Shown: in pieces, positions 26,670 to 35,738 of the stretch | How the letters are laid out: each line of letters opens with the position of its first letter | How positions within the stretch are numbered: position 1 is the first letter of the stretch | Assembly: GCF_025947345.1 (NCBI RefSeq) | Contig: NZ_CP110011.1 | Span: forward strand, 1,984,001-2,048,000 | Source of the DNA: Flavobacterium sp. N502536 | GTDB lineage: Bacteria > Bacteroidota > Bacteroidia > Flavobacteriales > Flavobacteriaceae | Length of the DNA stretch: 64,000 nucleotides | Direction: 5' to 3' | Program-made: the position numbers and the translations under genes | Notes under the pieces: generated by a model | What the model was told of the DNA's origin: nothing | The model's database searches: none | What the model saw: only the letters and a program-made list of their open reading frames with translations

Positions 26670-27539
26670 ATGGAAATTTATCAGTTAGAATATTTTATCA
26701 AAACAGCAGAAGTACTGCATTTTACAAAAGCGGCCGACTTGTGTTTTGTAACGCAATCCGGCTTATCGCAACAGATAAAAAAACTGGAAGAAGAACTCGA
26801 AATGCCTTTGTTTAAAAGGATCGGAAAAAAAGTGCAGCTTACGGAAGCCGGTGCTGTTTTTCTGATTCACGCCAGAAAAGTTATTGAAAACGTAGAGAAC
26901 GGAAAGCAGGCTATTGAAGATTTAAATGAAATGATTGGTGGTGAACTGCGAATCGGGGTAACCTATATTTTCGGACTTTTGATTCTGCCTGTTATCAATA
27001 CTTTCGCCAAACAATACCCCAACCTGAAAATTGTGGTCGAATACGGTACCACAGAAGCTTTAGAACAAAAATTACTGACGAACGAGTTGGACTTGGTTCT
27101 GGTGATTTCGTCGCATGAAATAAATATTCCTGTGGAGAAAGTTCCTTTGTTTACTTCGCAAATGGTGTTGGTAGTTTCGAAAACACATTCTTTAGCCACT
27201 TTAGACAAAATTGCATTTAAGAAAATAGAGGAAATCCCGCTTGTTTTGCCGGGGAAAGGTTCGAATTCAAGGGAATTTGTAGAAGATTTATTTGCTAAGA
27301 ACAAAATGAGACCGAAAATCTCGATCGAACTCAACTCGATTCATGCCTTGTTGCAAATGGTTCAGGATAGTGATTGGGCTACAATAGTTGCCGAAAAAGC
27401 CCTAAAAGGCTGGGATGATCTCAAAGCCATTCAGATTACGGGCGTGCCCACAAAAAGAGAGTCGTTTATGCTGACCATTGGAGGTTATCAAAAAAAGGCT
27501 GTAAAACTATTTATGGAAGAATTTAGAAAAAGTATGTAA
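26670..27539 (+). CDS. LysR family transcriptional regulator
   Basis: 289 residues, normal LysR length. The winged helix is at the N-terminus (MEIYQLEYFIKTAEVLHFTKAADLCFVTQSGLSQQIKKLEEELEMPLFKR), followed by the linker helix and a periplasmic-binding-protein-like effector domain (~90-285). It resembles the CynR/OxyR-like groups but the effector is not identifiable. Divergent from the MFS exporter with a palindrome between them, it most likely controls that exporter. Confidence 0.92.
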   Translation: MEIYQLEYFIKTAEVLHFTKAADLCFVTQSGLSQQIKKLEEELEMPLFKRIGKKVQLTEAGAVFLIHARKVIENVENGKQAIEDLNEMIGGELRIGVTYIFGLLILPVINTFAKQYPNLKIVVEYGTTEALEQKLLTNELDLVLVISSHEINIPVEKVPLFTSQMVLVVSKTHSLATLDKIAFKKIEEIPLVLPGKGSNSREFVEDLFAKNKMRPKISIELNSIHALLQMVQDSDWATIVAEKALKGWDDLKAIQITGVPTKRESFMLTIGGYQKKAVKLFMEEFRKSM

Positions 27540-27599
27540 AGTAATATCAGATTTTGTTTTTCTAAGTCAAATTTTTTTATGTTCTTTGCAGACCAATTT

Positions 27600-27686
27600 A
27601 GAGAGGTGTCCGAGTGGTTGAAGGAGCTAGCCTGGAAAGCTAGTATATGGGTAACTGTATCGAGGGTTCGAATCCCTTCCTCTCTG
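27600..27686 (+). tRNA. tRNA-Ser (GGA)
   Basis: An 87-nt cloverleaf. The acceptor stem is AGAGAGG (27600-27606) with CCTCTCT (27679-27685), discriminator G86. The anticodon stem CTAGC/GCTAG holds loop CTGGAAA, giving anticodon GGA. A long variable arm (TATATGGGTAACTGTAT region) is the class II serine hallmark, and GGGTTCGAATCCC is the T arm. The 3' CA follows directly but full CCA is not encoded. It marks the left edge of the 27.7-34 kb island. Confidence 0.95.
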
Positions 27687-27691
27687 CAAAA
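27652..27691. repeat. Left copy of 40-nt direct repeat (att-like) in tRNA-Ser 3' end
   Basis: The 3' end of tRNA-Ser plus four A. A second copy at 33934-33973 matches at 35 of 40 positions by eye. Such pairs flank elements integrated at tRNA 3' ends. Confidence 0.65.
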
Positions 27692-27787
27692 ACAAGCAAT
27701 GTATTTTGCTTAAATTTATTAAAAGCTAAAAAAACCGGTAAGTTATAAACTTGCCGGTTTTCTTTTTTTACACCAGTACCTTATATC

Positions 27788-28474
27788 TTAGATTTCCTTA
27801 AGGTTGTCCTTGTAAGTACGGCCTATGGGCAACTCCTTGCCATCTCTGAGCTGTACCATACGTGAATTGAATGATACGATGTGGTTTTTCAAAATCAGGT
27901 ATGACTTATGTATTCTAATAAAGCCCAGATGACGGTGCATTTCTTCAAACTTTGCCATACGTTCCAGGACCATGTATTTTTTATAACGGGATACAATTTT
28001 GAGGTATTCTCCAAAACCTTCTATCCAAAAAATATCATCCAGTTTTACTTTGTTTACAATATTGTCGGATTTAAACATAATGTAATCTTCAACAATGTTT
28101 TTAGACTTTATAAAGCGGTGGTATTCTTTGGCTTTTGTAATGGCCTTTTCAAAACGCTCAAAACTTATGGGTTTTATAAGGTAATCTACAACATCAAGCT
28201 CAAATGCTTTGGCGGCATGCTGTTCTTCAGCGGTTATAAAAATACAGAGCGGCTTGTTGTGTGTATTTTGCAGTAATTCTATTCCGTTGATGCCGGGCAT
28301 ATTAATATCCAGTATCAGCAGATCAGCTTCATTGTGCTGCAAAAAATCCATGGCTTCCTTTGGGTTGCTGTAGGTAGCCAGCAACTTTATGTCATCCGTT
28401 TTGGCACAATATTGTTTTATCAGCTCCAGCGCAAGGTATTCATCGTCTACGCCTACAACCTGCAATTGATTCAT
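27788..28474 (-). CDS. LytTR response regulator
   Basis: 228 residues: a receiver domain (1-120) with the acidic pair D10/D11, phospho-acceptor D56 in LLILDINMPGING, T in FITAEEQ and K in LIKPISFERF; then a LytTR DNA-binding domain (~130-228, DIFWIEGFGEYLKIV, MVLERMAKFEEMHRHLGFIRIHKSYLI). It overlaps the histidine kinase by 4 nt (ATGA), a two-gene operon. Regulators of this type usually control an adjacent transporter, here the genes diverging from 29756. Confidence 0.93.
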   Translation of the reverse strand: MNQLQVVGVDDEYLALELIKQYCAKTDDIKLLATYSNPKEAMDFLQHNEADLLILDINMPGINGIELLQNTHNKPLCIFITAEEQHAAKAFELDVVDYLIKPISFERFEKAITKAKEYHRFIKSKNIVEDYIMFKSDNIVNKVKLDDIFWIEGFGEYLKIVSRYKKYMVLERMAKFEEMHRHLGFIRIHKSYLILKNHIVSFNSRMVQLRDGKELPIGRTYKDNLKEI

Positions 28475-29571
28475 AACTTTATTTTGAGAGTAGAAAAGTA
28501 CGTTTTATTTGATAATTCATCAAACAATTCATAATTTTCTGTGTATTCCATTGCAAGTATTTTTTTCAATGCAACCAGTCCCATTCCGTTATATCCTTTA
28601 TTATTGCTAACCTGAGCGTGCTCCGGTACAGAGTTTTCTATCCGGAACAACAAGTTATCATCGATTTTATCAAACTTCACAACAATATAGGCATCTATAG
28701 CGGTTCCAATGTCTGAATGTTTAAGTGCATTCTCAAAAAGGGTAAAATATATAGAAGGAGGAACCTCTACCTGTTCCTGGGCTTCACTGTCATTTAGCTC
28801 AAATACGATATTGAGTGTATTGTTGTACTTGAGCTGGTACAAACCCGCAAGTGCCTTCATTATTTCAAACTCTTTGTGTATGGCAATCGTTTTTTTATCG
28901 GTTTCATATATAACATATTGCAGCAACTGACTTAGCTGTAGTATTGCTTCGGTCGTATTAGCATGCTGGCTGTAACTGCCCGCATAAATATTATTAAGGG
29001 TGTTGAGTAAAAAGTGAGGATTTATCTTTGACTTCATAAGGTTGAGGTCGGTCTCATTTTTTTTTACCTCAAGGTCAAGATAGTCGTATTCTATTAAAAA
29101 CTTATGTTTTGATATTCCCAAAAAGGAAGCTACTAAAATCACTATACTTTGCGAACTGTATACGCTTATCAAAAAAAGCGTTTGGTCTTGTGCTACACCG
29201 CTCCCTTTTGAAAATTCAGGCTCAGCGAGCAGTCGTAGCAATGTTGTGGATATAAATAATATCAGGGCATACAACAGGTATTCAGGATACTTATTGGTTT
29301 GATAATAGGCGGGAACTAAATAGGCATAACAAACAATATACAAGGCAGTATTGATCGTCATAATAAATAGTATCCTATACAACGCAAAAGGCATTTCGGT
29401 AAAATAAAACATTGAAATTATCAGAAAGGAGGTATATATCACAAAAAATAAAACATGTTGAAACCGGATAAGGTTTGTCCATTGTTTTTTCATGAGGCTG
29501 CCTATAATCTTTTGTTCAAACAGTAATCTAAAAGCTACAAGGAGGATAATGATGTTTATTAGTAAAACCAT
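28471..29571 (-). CDS. LytS-like sensor histidine kinase
   Basis: 366 residues. The first ~160 are hydrophobic (about 4-5 membrane segments, starting MVLLINIIILLVAFRLLF), with no recognisable sensor domain. The phosphorylated histidine is in KSKINPHFLLNTLNNIY, and the ATPase part carries FTLFENALKHSD and GYNGMGLVALKKIL, the His_kinase (LytS/YehU) pattern. It partners the LytTR regulator. By analogy with E. coli BtsS, kinases of this type can sense carboxylates, which suits the transporters next door, but that is inference. Confidence 0.9.
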   Translation of the reverse strand: MVLLINIIILLVAFRLLFEQKIIGSLMKKQWTNLIRFQHVLFFVIYTSFLIISMFYFTEMPFALYRILFIMTINTALYIVCYAYLVPAYYQTNKYPEYLLYALILFISTTLLRLLAEPEFSKGSGVAQDQTLFLISVYSSQSIVILVASFLGISKHKFLIEYDYLDLEVKKNETDLNLMKSKINPHFLLNTLNNIYAGSYSQHANTTEAILQLSQLLQYVIYETDKKTIAIHKEFEIMKALAGLYQLKYNNTLNIVFELNDSEAQEQVEVPPSIYFTLFENALKHSDIGTAIDAYIVVKFDKIDDNLLFRIENSVPEHAQVSNNKGYNGMGLVALKKILAMEYTENYELFDELSNKTYFSTLKIKL

Positions 29572-29755
29572 ACTTTTTTGTGTTAAAAATTATTCACCCT
29601 TTAAAATTATATCATTTAAAATACAAATATCATTATTTTAAAGTATGCACTTTGCGTTGTTTGTTTATTAAATGAGTCGTTCGTTGAAAATTAATTTTTT
29701 GAGAAAATCAATCCTATACTTTTACCTCAGACAAATAAATTAACAATTTATCAGA

Positions 29756-30448
29756 ATGTATAGAATTTATATATCAATCATGTTTTTTTTAATGCTTTTT
29801 TCTACGAAAGCATCAGCACAACAAGATAATCTTAACATGTGGCTGCAATATACAATGTCGGCAAAACTGAGCGAAAAGTACAGCTTTACAGCCCTTTCTC
29901 AATATCGTGCATACGATTTGGTAAAAGATTCACGTCTTTTTTTAGTTTCGACCTACTTGGAAAGAAAGTTAGACAACGACCTTTATCCAGCTGTGGGTTA
30001 TATGTTTTTGGTACTTCAACCCTACACAAGTCTTACCGATAAAAAGGTACGTTATGAAAACAGACCGTTTCAGCAGTTAACAATCAAAAGCAAACTGGGG
30101 CGTACTACATTACTACACCGTTATCGTGTCGAGGAACGTTTTTTAACCAATCCTGATGATTTTGTTTTGAGACTGCGTTATCTCATATCGTTAAAAATCC
30201 CATTGGGTAAAGAAAAGGGAAATAACCTTTTGTATGGCATTCTAAAAAATGAAATTAGGATGAATGTGGTAAAGGAGGAACAATTTGACAGCAACAGGAT
30301 TACAGCCGGATTGGGTATTAATCTCGGTAAACAATCAGCAATAGAACTTTCATTTGTCAATCAGGTAAGTCCTGATGATACAAGCAACTATGTATTGGCG
30401 GGTTTTAGAAACTCATTTGACTGGTCGGCTAAAACAGAAAATAATTAA
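29756..30448 (+). CDS. DUF2490 family outer-membrane protein
   Basis: 230 residues with a signal peptide (MYRIYISIMFFLMLFSTKASAQ). The mature protein is a run of amphipathic beta strands with alternating aromatic residues (YSFTALSQYRAYDLV, TTLLHRYRVEERF, SAIELSFVNQVSPDD) as in DUF2490 barrels. It likely forms a small outer-membrane pore. First gene of the five-step cassette ending at 33886, and an outer-membrane entry route for citrate or dicarboxylates would fit. Confidence 0.8.
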   Translation: MYRIYISIMFFLMLFSTKASAQQDNLNMWLQYTMSAKLSEKYSFTALSQYRAYDLVKDSRLFLVSTYLERKLDNDLYPAVGYMFLVLQPYTSLTDKKVRYENRPFQQLTIKSKLGRTTLLHRYRVEERFLTNPDDFVLRLRYLISLKIPLGKEKGNNLLYGILKNEIRMNVVKEEQFDSNRITAGLGINLGKQSAIELSFVNQVSPDDTSNYVLAGFRNSFDWSAKTENN

Positions 30449-30466
30449 ACTTAAAAATATAGAGTC

Positions 30467-31759
30467 ATGCTTACAATCTTAGGATTTTCAATGATCATTG
30501 TATTTATGTACCTGATCATGACAAAGCGCTTGTTTCCGTTAACGGCGCTCATACTTATCCCTATACTTTTTGCCATTTTAGGAGGTTTTACTGCCGATCT
30601 TGGTTCGATCATCATGGAGGGTGTAAAGAATATTGCTCCCACCGGCATTATGCTTATTTTTGGGATACTCTTCTTTAGCATAATGATTGATGCCGGATTA
30701 TTTGACCCGCTGGTAAACCTGATATTAAAGTTTGTAAAAGGTGATCCTTTAAAAATAGCCGTGGGTACTGCCTTGCTTACCATATTGGTTTCACTTGATG
30801 GTGATGGTGCGACTACCTATATGATCGTTGTGGCTGCAATGTTGCCCTTGTATAAAAAACTGGGCATGAATCCGCTTGTTCTTGCGTGCATTATAATGCT
30901 TGGTGGCGGGGTAATGAATATACTGCCTTGGGGCGGGCCTACAGCACGTGCGATGACCACTCTTAAAATGGATGCGTCAGAACTGTTTATGCCAATGATC
31001 CCAGTCATGATTGGCGGTATACTATGGGTACTATTTGCCGCATTCTGGCTCGGGCTTCGCGAAAAAAGAAGAATTGCTCGCGAAGGTGACACGAACAAGT
31101 ATCTTATAAACGAGGAAGAAGTTATTATAGAACGCGAGCTCAGAAGGCCAGGACTGATATGGTTTAACCTTCTGCTTACTATCCTTCTGCTGGCTTCCAT
31201 GATGTTTGATGTACTGCCATTGGCCGTTTCCTTTATGATAGCATTCTGTATTGGGCTTATCATTAATTACTCCAAAGTAGAGGAACAGCAAAAAGTATTG
31301 AAACTGCATGCGGGCAACGCCCTTTCTGTAGCATCGATGATATTTGCAGCTGGTATTTTTACAGGCATACTTTCGGGTACCGGAATGATGGATGCTATGG
31401 CCGCTTCTATGATAGCAATGGTGCCCGATACTTGGGGCAGTGCTTTTCCGGTTATAACAGCGGTAAGCAGTGCACCGTTAACCTTTTTTTTAAGCAACGA
31501 TGCTTATTATTTTGGGATACTGCCATTAATTACAGAAACCGGTATACATCTAGGCGCTACAAAGTTAGAAATAGGAGTGGCGTCCCTTATCGGTCAGGGG
31601 GTTCATTTGTTAAGTCCGCTTGTACCTTCTACCTATCTTTTGGTAGGTTTGGCAGGTGTTGAGTTTTCTGACCACGTAAAATTTACTATAAAATGGGCTT
31701 TGGGTTCATCATTGGCTATGCTTATTGCGGCGATGCTTATCGGGTTAATAACTTTTTAA
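30467..31759 (+). CDS. CitMHS family metal-citrate/H+ symporter
   Basis: 430 residues with about 11-12 membrane segments. The family-typical glycine-rich motifs LVSLDGDGATTYMIV, MLGGGVMNILPWGGPTARA and FLSNDAYYFGILPLI are present. CitMHS carriers in Bacillus take up citrate complexed with Mg, Ca or Mn. It follows the DUF2490 gene after 18 nt and precedes a dicarboxylate symporter. Codon choice (many CTT, ATA, GGC) differs from the TTA-rich flanks. Confidence 0.9.
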   Translation: MLTILGFSMIIVFMYLIMTKRLFPLTALILIPILFAILGGFTADLGSIIMEGVKNIAPTGIMLIFGILFFSIMIDAGLFDPLVNLILKFVKGDPLKIAVGTALLTILVSLDGDGATTYMIVVAAMLPLYKKLGMNPLVLACIIMLGGGVMNILPWGGPTARAMTTLKMDASELFMPMIPVMIGGILWVLFAAFWLGLREKRRIAREGDTNKYLINEEEVIIERELRRPGLIWFNLLLTILLLASMMFDVLPLAVSFMIAFCIGLIINYSKVEEQQKVLKLHAGNALSVASMIFAAGIFTGILSGTGMMDAMAASMIAMVPDTWGSAFPVITAVSSAPLTFFLSNDAYYFGILPLITETGIHLGATKLEIGVASLIGQGVHLLSPLVPSTYLLVGLAGVEFSDHVKFTIKWALGSSLAMLIAAMLIGLITF

Positions 31760-31800
31760 AATTACCTTTACGGAGCAATTTAATGAGTAAGGTTTAAAAA

Positions 31801-33045
31801 ATGAATACCACACAACAACAACCGGAAAGTACTGGAATACCGCAAAAGTATTTGAAAAATTTAGCAGCTTATGTCACACTAGCATTGCTGTTAGGAATTG
31901 CTGTAGGTCACTATTATCCCGAACAGGGTATTCAGCTGGATTTTTTAGGAAGTGGATTTTTATACCTTATTGAACCGCTTATACAGCCCATCATATTTTT
32001 GACTATAATTATAGGCGTAAGCAGTATTGACAATCTTAAAAAAGTGAGTCGTGTAGGGCTTAAGGCGCTCGTTTATTTTGAAATAATAACTACTCTTGCC
32101 ATGATAATGGGCATAATGGCAGCATTATTTATAGAACCCGGCAAGATAGAAAAAAGATTTATCGATGCAGCCCTGCCCAAACATTTTACAGCTACCGAAT
32201 CACTTGATGGCGGCTGGTTTAACTTTATAATACTGAATCGACCGCTGGTATTGGTTTTGTTGGCAGTCATAACAGGTGTTTTGCTTAGCCTTTCGCCGGG
32301 TCGGGCAAAGTATGTAACTGCCCTGCAAAAATTTATGACCTTTTTGTATAAGATACTGATGTACCTGTTTTTGCTTATACCGGTTGCTGCTTTTGGCGGA
32401 ATGGCTTACGCAGTATCGCGATTTGGCATACATAGCCTGTTGCCTTTAGGGAAATTGCTGGCGACTACTTACATAACCATGGCACTCTTTGTATTTATAG
32501 TACTGGGGCTTTTGCTGAGGTATTACAACATAAGTCTCTGGAAGTTTCTGAATTATATTAAAGAAGAACTGCTTATTGTTTTTAGTACATCATCATCCAG
32601 AACAGTGTTTCCTTTAATTGTTGCAAAGCTTGAAAAAGCAGGGTGTAGTAAAGCTGTAGTAGGTCTTTCAATACCGTTGGGTTATTCTTTTAACCTTGCG
32701 GGTGCGTCTATATTTTTGCCCGTATGTACCTTGTTTGTTGCTCAGTTGTTTGACATCCCGCTTACTTTTCACGATATTATAACTATAGGGTTGGTTATCA
32801 TGATTACATCAAAAGTGGCATCGGGAATACCGGGATCTGGTTTTATCGCTCTTACCATAACATTTACAACACTCAATAAATTTCCTTTAGAAGGCTTGGC
32901 ACTGCTTTTCAGTATTGATAAGTTCATGAACGAAGCTCGTACCATAACTAATTTTATAGGTAATGGGGTAGCCGTTATTCTCATTTCGAAATATGAAAAT
33001 GATTTTGAGCCAAACCCCGAAATTGACCTTTCAATATCAAAATAA
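31801..33045 (+). CDS. Dicarboxylate/amino acid:cation symporter (DAACS, DctA/GltP-like)
   Basis: 414 residues with about 8 membrane helices and two re-entrant loops. The serine-rich hairpin appears as LIVFSTSSSRTVFPLIVAKLEKAG and the second signature as GYSFNLAGASIFLPVC followed by ITSKVASGIPGSGFIALT. These match DctA/GltP carriers of succinate, fumarate, malate, or aspartate/glutamate. It is cotranscribed in the island operon. The exact substrate is not readable. Confidence 0.92.
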   Translation: MNTTQQQPESTGIPQKYLKNLAAYVTLALLLGIAVGHYYPEQGIQLDFLGSGFLYLIEPLIQPIIFLTIIIGVSSIDNLKKVSRVGLKALVYFEIITTLAMIMGIMAALFIEPGKIEKRFIDAALPKHFTATESLDGGWFNFIILNRPLVLVLLAVITGVLLSLSPGRAKYVTALQKFMTFLYKILMYLFLLIPVAAFGGMAYAVSRFGIHSLLPLGKLLATTYITMALFVFIVLGLLLRYYNISLWKFLNYIKEELLIVFSTSSSRTVFPLIVAKLEKAGCSKAVVGLSIPLGYSFNLAGASIFLPVCTLFVAQLFDIPLTFHDIITIGLVIMITSKVASGIPGSGFIALTITFTTLNKFPLEGLALLFSIDKFMNEARTITNFIGNGVAVILISKYENDFEPNPEIDLSISK

Positions 33046-33085
33046 TAAACAAGCCATAAGGCACCATTCTTTAAAATAATACAAA

Positions 33086-33886
33086 ATGACTGAATTACTT
33101 ACTACGATTAATAGCCTTTGGCAAGATATTATTGCACATCCCGGTACATCACTGGCAATTATTGGAAACCTTATTCTTATTGAAAGCTTGCTCTCTGTAG
33201 ATAATGCAGCCGTACTGGCTACAATGGTAATGGATTTGCCTGAAAATCAGCGTGACCGTGCGCTTAAGTATGGTATTTGGGGCGCTTATTTTTTTAGGGG
33301 TGTTGCCATGATATTTGCTTCGGCACTTATTGCCATTTGGTGGCTTAAGCCTATTGGTGGACTTTACCTGCTCTATCTGGTGTATTCATGGTATAAAGAC
33401 AAGCAAAAAGAAGGAGGCGAAGAAGAAAAAGTAAATAAGGAAGGTAATTGGTTATACCGTGTAACAGTAGGCTCAATAGGCCATTTTTGGGCTACTGTTT
33501 GCCTTGTAGAGCTTATGGATATGGCCTTTTCAATAGATAATGTCTTTGCAGCTGTGGCCTTTACGCCAAACATCATATTAGTATGTATTGGTGTATTTAT
33601 AGGTATCTTGGCGATGCGTTTTATAGCACAGTGGTTTGTGGGGCTTATGCAAAAATACAATTTTCTGGAAACCGCAGCTTTTGTAGTAATTGCCATTTTA
33701 GGAATCAAACTGGCGTTGTCCTTATATGAACATTTTTATCCCGAAACAGCATTCAGTAAATTCTTAGCAAGCCATGCTGCAGATATAGGAATCTCAGTCC
33801 TTACCGCTGCTGTATTTTTTGTACCGATACTAACCAGCACCTTCTTTAATTTTCCAATGAAAACCAAACCAGTTGCTCATAAATAA
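33086..33886 (+). CDS. TerC family membrane protein
   Basis: 266 residues with about 7-8 membrane segments. Two signature acidic motifs are seen: ESLLSVDNAAVLA (D39) and LMDMAFSIDNVFAA (D151), as in TerC/Alx proteins. Members of this superfamily export manganese in several bacteria. The gene is 40 nt after the DAACS gene and is last in the island operon. A Mn or Ca exporter beside a metal-citrate importer would be sensible, though not shown. Confidence 0.87.
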   Translation: MTELLTTINSLWQDIIAHPGTSLAIIGNLILIESLLSVDNAAVLATMVMDLPENQRDRALKYGIWGAYFFRGVAMIFASALIAIWWLKPIGGLYLLYLVYSWYKDKQKEGGEEEKVNKEGNWLYRVTVGSIGHFWATVCLVELMDMAFSIDNVFAAVAFTPNIILVCIGVFIGILAMRFIAQWFVGLMQKYNFLETAAFVVIAILGIKLALSLYEHFYPETAFSKFLASHAADIGISVLTAAVFFVPILTSTFFNFPMKTKPVAHK

Positions 33887-33900
33887 ATTATAAGCTTATG

Positions 33901-33969
33901 AGCGAAGAGTAGTTGAAGAAACTGGTATAGTCGTAACTGTATCCAGAGTTCGAATCCCTTTCTTTCTGT
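33901..33969 (+). pseudogene. Decayed tRNA-Ser copy
   Basis: The segment matches the intact tRNA-Ser at 27600-27686: GAGTAGTTGAAGAA against GAGTGGTTGAAGGA (D arm), then GTATA-GTCGTAACTGTATC, AGAGTTCGAATCCCTT and TCTTTCTG against the T arm and acceptor. About 13 nt covering the 5' half of the anticodon arm including GGA are missing, and acceptor pairs are broken, so no functional tRNA can fold. It bounds the island on the right. Confidence 0.8.
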
Positions 33970-33973
33970 AAAA
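33934..33973. repeat. Right copy of 40-nt tRNA-Ser direct repeat
   Basis: Right-hand partner of 27652-27691, 35 of 40 identical, ending TTTCTGTAAAA. Together they bracket about 6.2 kb. Confidence 0.65.
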
Positions 33974-33981
33974 TAAAAAAT

Positions 33982-34015
33982 CCCGCAATTTCATTTTTTA
34001 AAATTGCGGGGTTTT
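33982..34015. terminator. Bidirectional terminator at island edge
   Basis: cccgcaattt (33982-33991) pairs perfectly with aaattgcggg (34001-34010), 9-nt loop, T-rich tract after and A-rich tract before. It ends the island operon and the convergent phosphodiesterase gene. Confidence 0.88.
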
Positions 34016-34055
34016 ATTTTTGAGATCTAAACAAAAAGATCTTTTTTTCATATTA

Positions 34056-35678
34056 TTATTTTCCTGTTGGCAGCAAAGAGTTGCCTTCCAATGACCAGCC
34101 AAAAGGAATATCTAAACCAAACCATTTAAGTGAAGAATAAGCAATATCGGTCATTTTTGGCACTTCACCAGTAATTGCTTTTCCGCATTTTAAAGGATCG
34201 GTACCGGAAGTCCAGGTTGGATTATTGCTTAGCGACATAGAAATATTACTTGGGCTTGAATCGGTAAAAATATTTCCTGACCCCGTATCTCCTTTCCAAT
34301 ACCCTATCAGGCTACTGTAATCAGGATGAGAAGTGGTTACAGCTGTGCACATATTATTTAAAATGGAAGATTCGGGCAGGGCTTTGTTCCAGATACGAAC
34401 TTCCGCTATATTTCCATTGATGGTTCGACCGTAAGCTAAAGTTCCGTCCTGACCAATTGCAAGCGGGAGACCTGAAGATAAGCTTCCGAAATCGCTACTG
34501 ATAGCTGCCTGATTAGCAAGAGCACCGTCTTGGTAAATTTTGAATGATCGGGCTGTACGGTCTACTACCATAACCAGATGGTGCCATTTCCCGTCGTTAA
34601 TCGGATAACTTCCCTTTAAATCCATTCGACTTGATCCGGTTCCAATATTTGCCCGCCATGAGGCACCGTCGCCTGCAATTACAAACCCCGGATTTGATCC
34701 GGACGCCCATTTTTTGTTTGAAACAATAGCGGGATCACTTGAGAAACCGGATGTTTTCACTTTGCATTCGACTGTGAAATCTGAAGTTCCAAAATTATAA
34801 AGAGGATTCGTGGTTGAGGCGTAAATTTTGTTAGAGTTGAAGTTTACAAATGATCCGGTTATAGAGGTTTCAGGATCGGCTTGTTGTGTAGGGAAATCTT
34901 TGTTGTGAAAAACAGTAAAAATATTTCTCTCCTGATAAGACGAACCACCATGAGATTTACCAACTCCACCGTGATCAGTGGAGACAATTATCAGCCAGTC
35001 TTCATTAGCATAGGTGGATCTGCTTTTTAAGGTATTTAAAATTTCTCCAATATAAACGTCTGTCGTTTCAATAGCGGCTTTATATTCAGGAATGCTTCCC
35101 GAAAATCCGTATGCATGTCCTGCGTGGTCAACATCATCAAAATGTAGAAATAAAACATCAGGGTTATTGTTTTTGAGGGTATTTACAGCTTCGTTTTTTA
35201 CCTCCAAATCGGTTGCAGGTGTTTTTTCTACATCAATACCATCAATTATATAATTATTAATAGGTTTCCAGAATGCAATAGATACAGTGTTCAGGGCAGG
35301 ATTCTGGGTTTCAAGACGTTTTAAAAAACTGGGATAAAGAGCAAAATTTGGAGTTGAAAAAGAATTGTCGGTAACGCCATGTTTGGATGACGAAACTCCC
35401 GTAAGCATCGTAGACCATCCGTTTCCGCTCCAAGTAGGAGAGTTGGTCAGAGCATCAAAGCTGTAAACAGAATTGTTGAGCAGGCTTTTAACATTTGGAG
35501 TGTTCGAACTCATTAAGGCATCACCTCTGCACCCGTCTATCCCGATAAGGAGCAGTTTTTTTGTTTTTGGGGTCAACGACGGTTCTGATTTTTGATCAGA
35601 GTGATTGTCGGAGCAGGAATAGTTTAAAAATAGAACTATCAGGATCGCGATAGAACCAAGTAGGGTTTTTCTGTTCAT
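34056..35678 (-). CDS. Alkaline phosphatase/phosphodiesterase-fold lipoprotein with LamG-like domain
   Basis: 540 residues. Lipobox NYSC near residue 22. The type I phosphodiesterase/nucleotide pyrophosphatase fold begins LLLIGIDGCRGDALM, with the likely nucleophile in NSPTWSGNGWSTMLTG and metal ligands in LFLHFDDVDHAGHAYGF and IIVSTDHGGVGKSHGG. From ~295 to ~470 a LamG/concanavalin-like jelly roll follows (TSDFTVECKVKTSGF, KWHHLVMVVDRTARSFKIYQDG, NGNIAEVRIWNKAL). Splicing a carbohydrate-binding-like domain before the C-terminus suggests an enzyme on a polymeric or glycan-linked phosphate ester. Single gene; no operon partner. Confidence 0.88.
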   Translation of the reverse strand: MNRKTLLGSIAILIVLFLNYSCSDNHSDQKSEPSLTPKTKKLLLIGIDGCRGDALMSSNTPNVKSLLNNSVYSFDALTNSPTWSGNGWSTMLTGVSSSKHGVTDNSFSTPNFALYPSFLKRLETQNPALNTVSIAFWKPINNYIIDGIDVEKTPATDLEVKNEAVNTLKNNNPDVLFLHFDDVDHAGHAYGFSGSIPEYKAAIETTDVYIGEILNTLKSRSTYANEDWLIIVSTDHGGVGKSHGGSSYQERNIFTVFHNKDFPTQQADPETSITGSFVNFNSNKIYASTTNPLYNFGTSDFTVECKVKTSGFSSDPAIVSNKKWASGSNPGFVIAGDGASWRANIGTGSSRMDLKGSYPINDGKWHHLVMVVDRTARSFKIYQDGALANQAAISSDFGSLSSGLPLAIGQDGTLAYGRTINGNIAEVRIWNKALPESSILNNMCTAVTTSHPDYSSLIGYWKGDTGSGNIFTDSSPSNISMSLSNNPTWTSGTDPLKCGKAITGEVPKMTDIAYSSLKWFGLDIPFGWSLEGNSLLPTGK

Positions 35679-35738
35679 TTTCTAATTATTTTAAAGGGCT
35701 AAGTAACTTTACTAAACTGCTGCAAGTTCGGTATTAAA

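Noticed and set aside
27687..33900. Prophage or integrative conjugative element
   Set aside because: No integrase, relaxase, transfer or phage gene; only the tRNA repeat and composition suggest acquisition.
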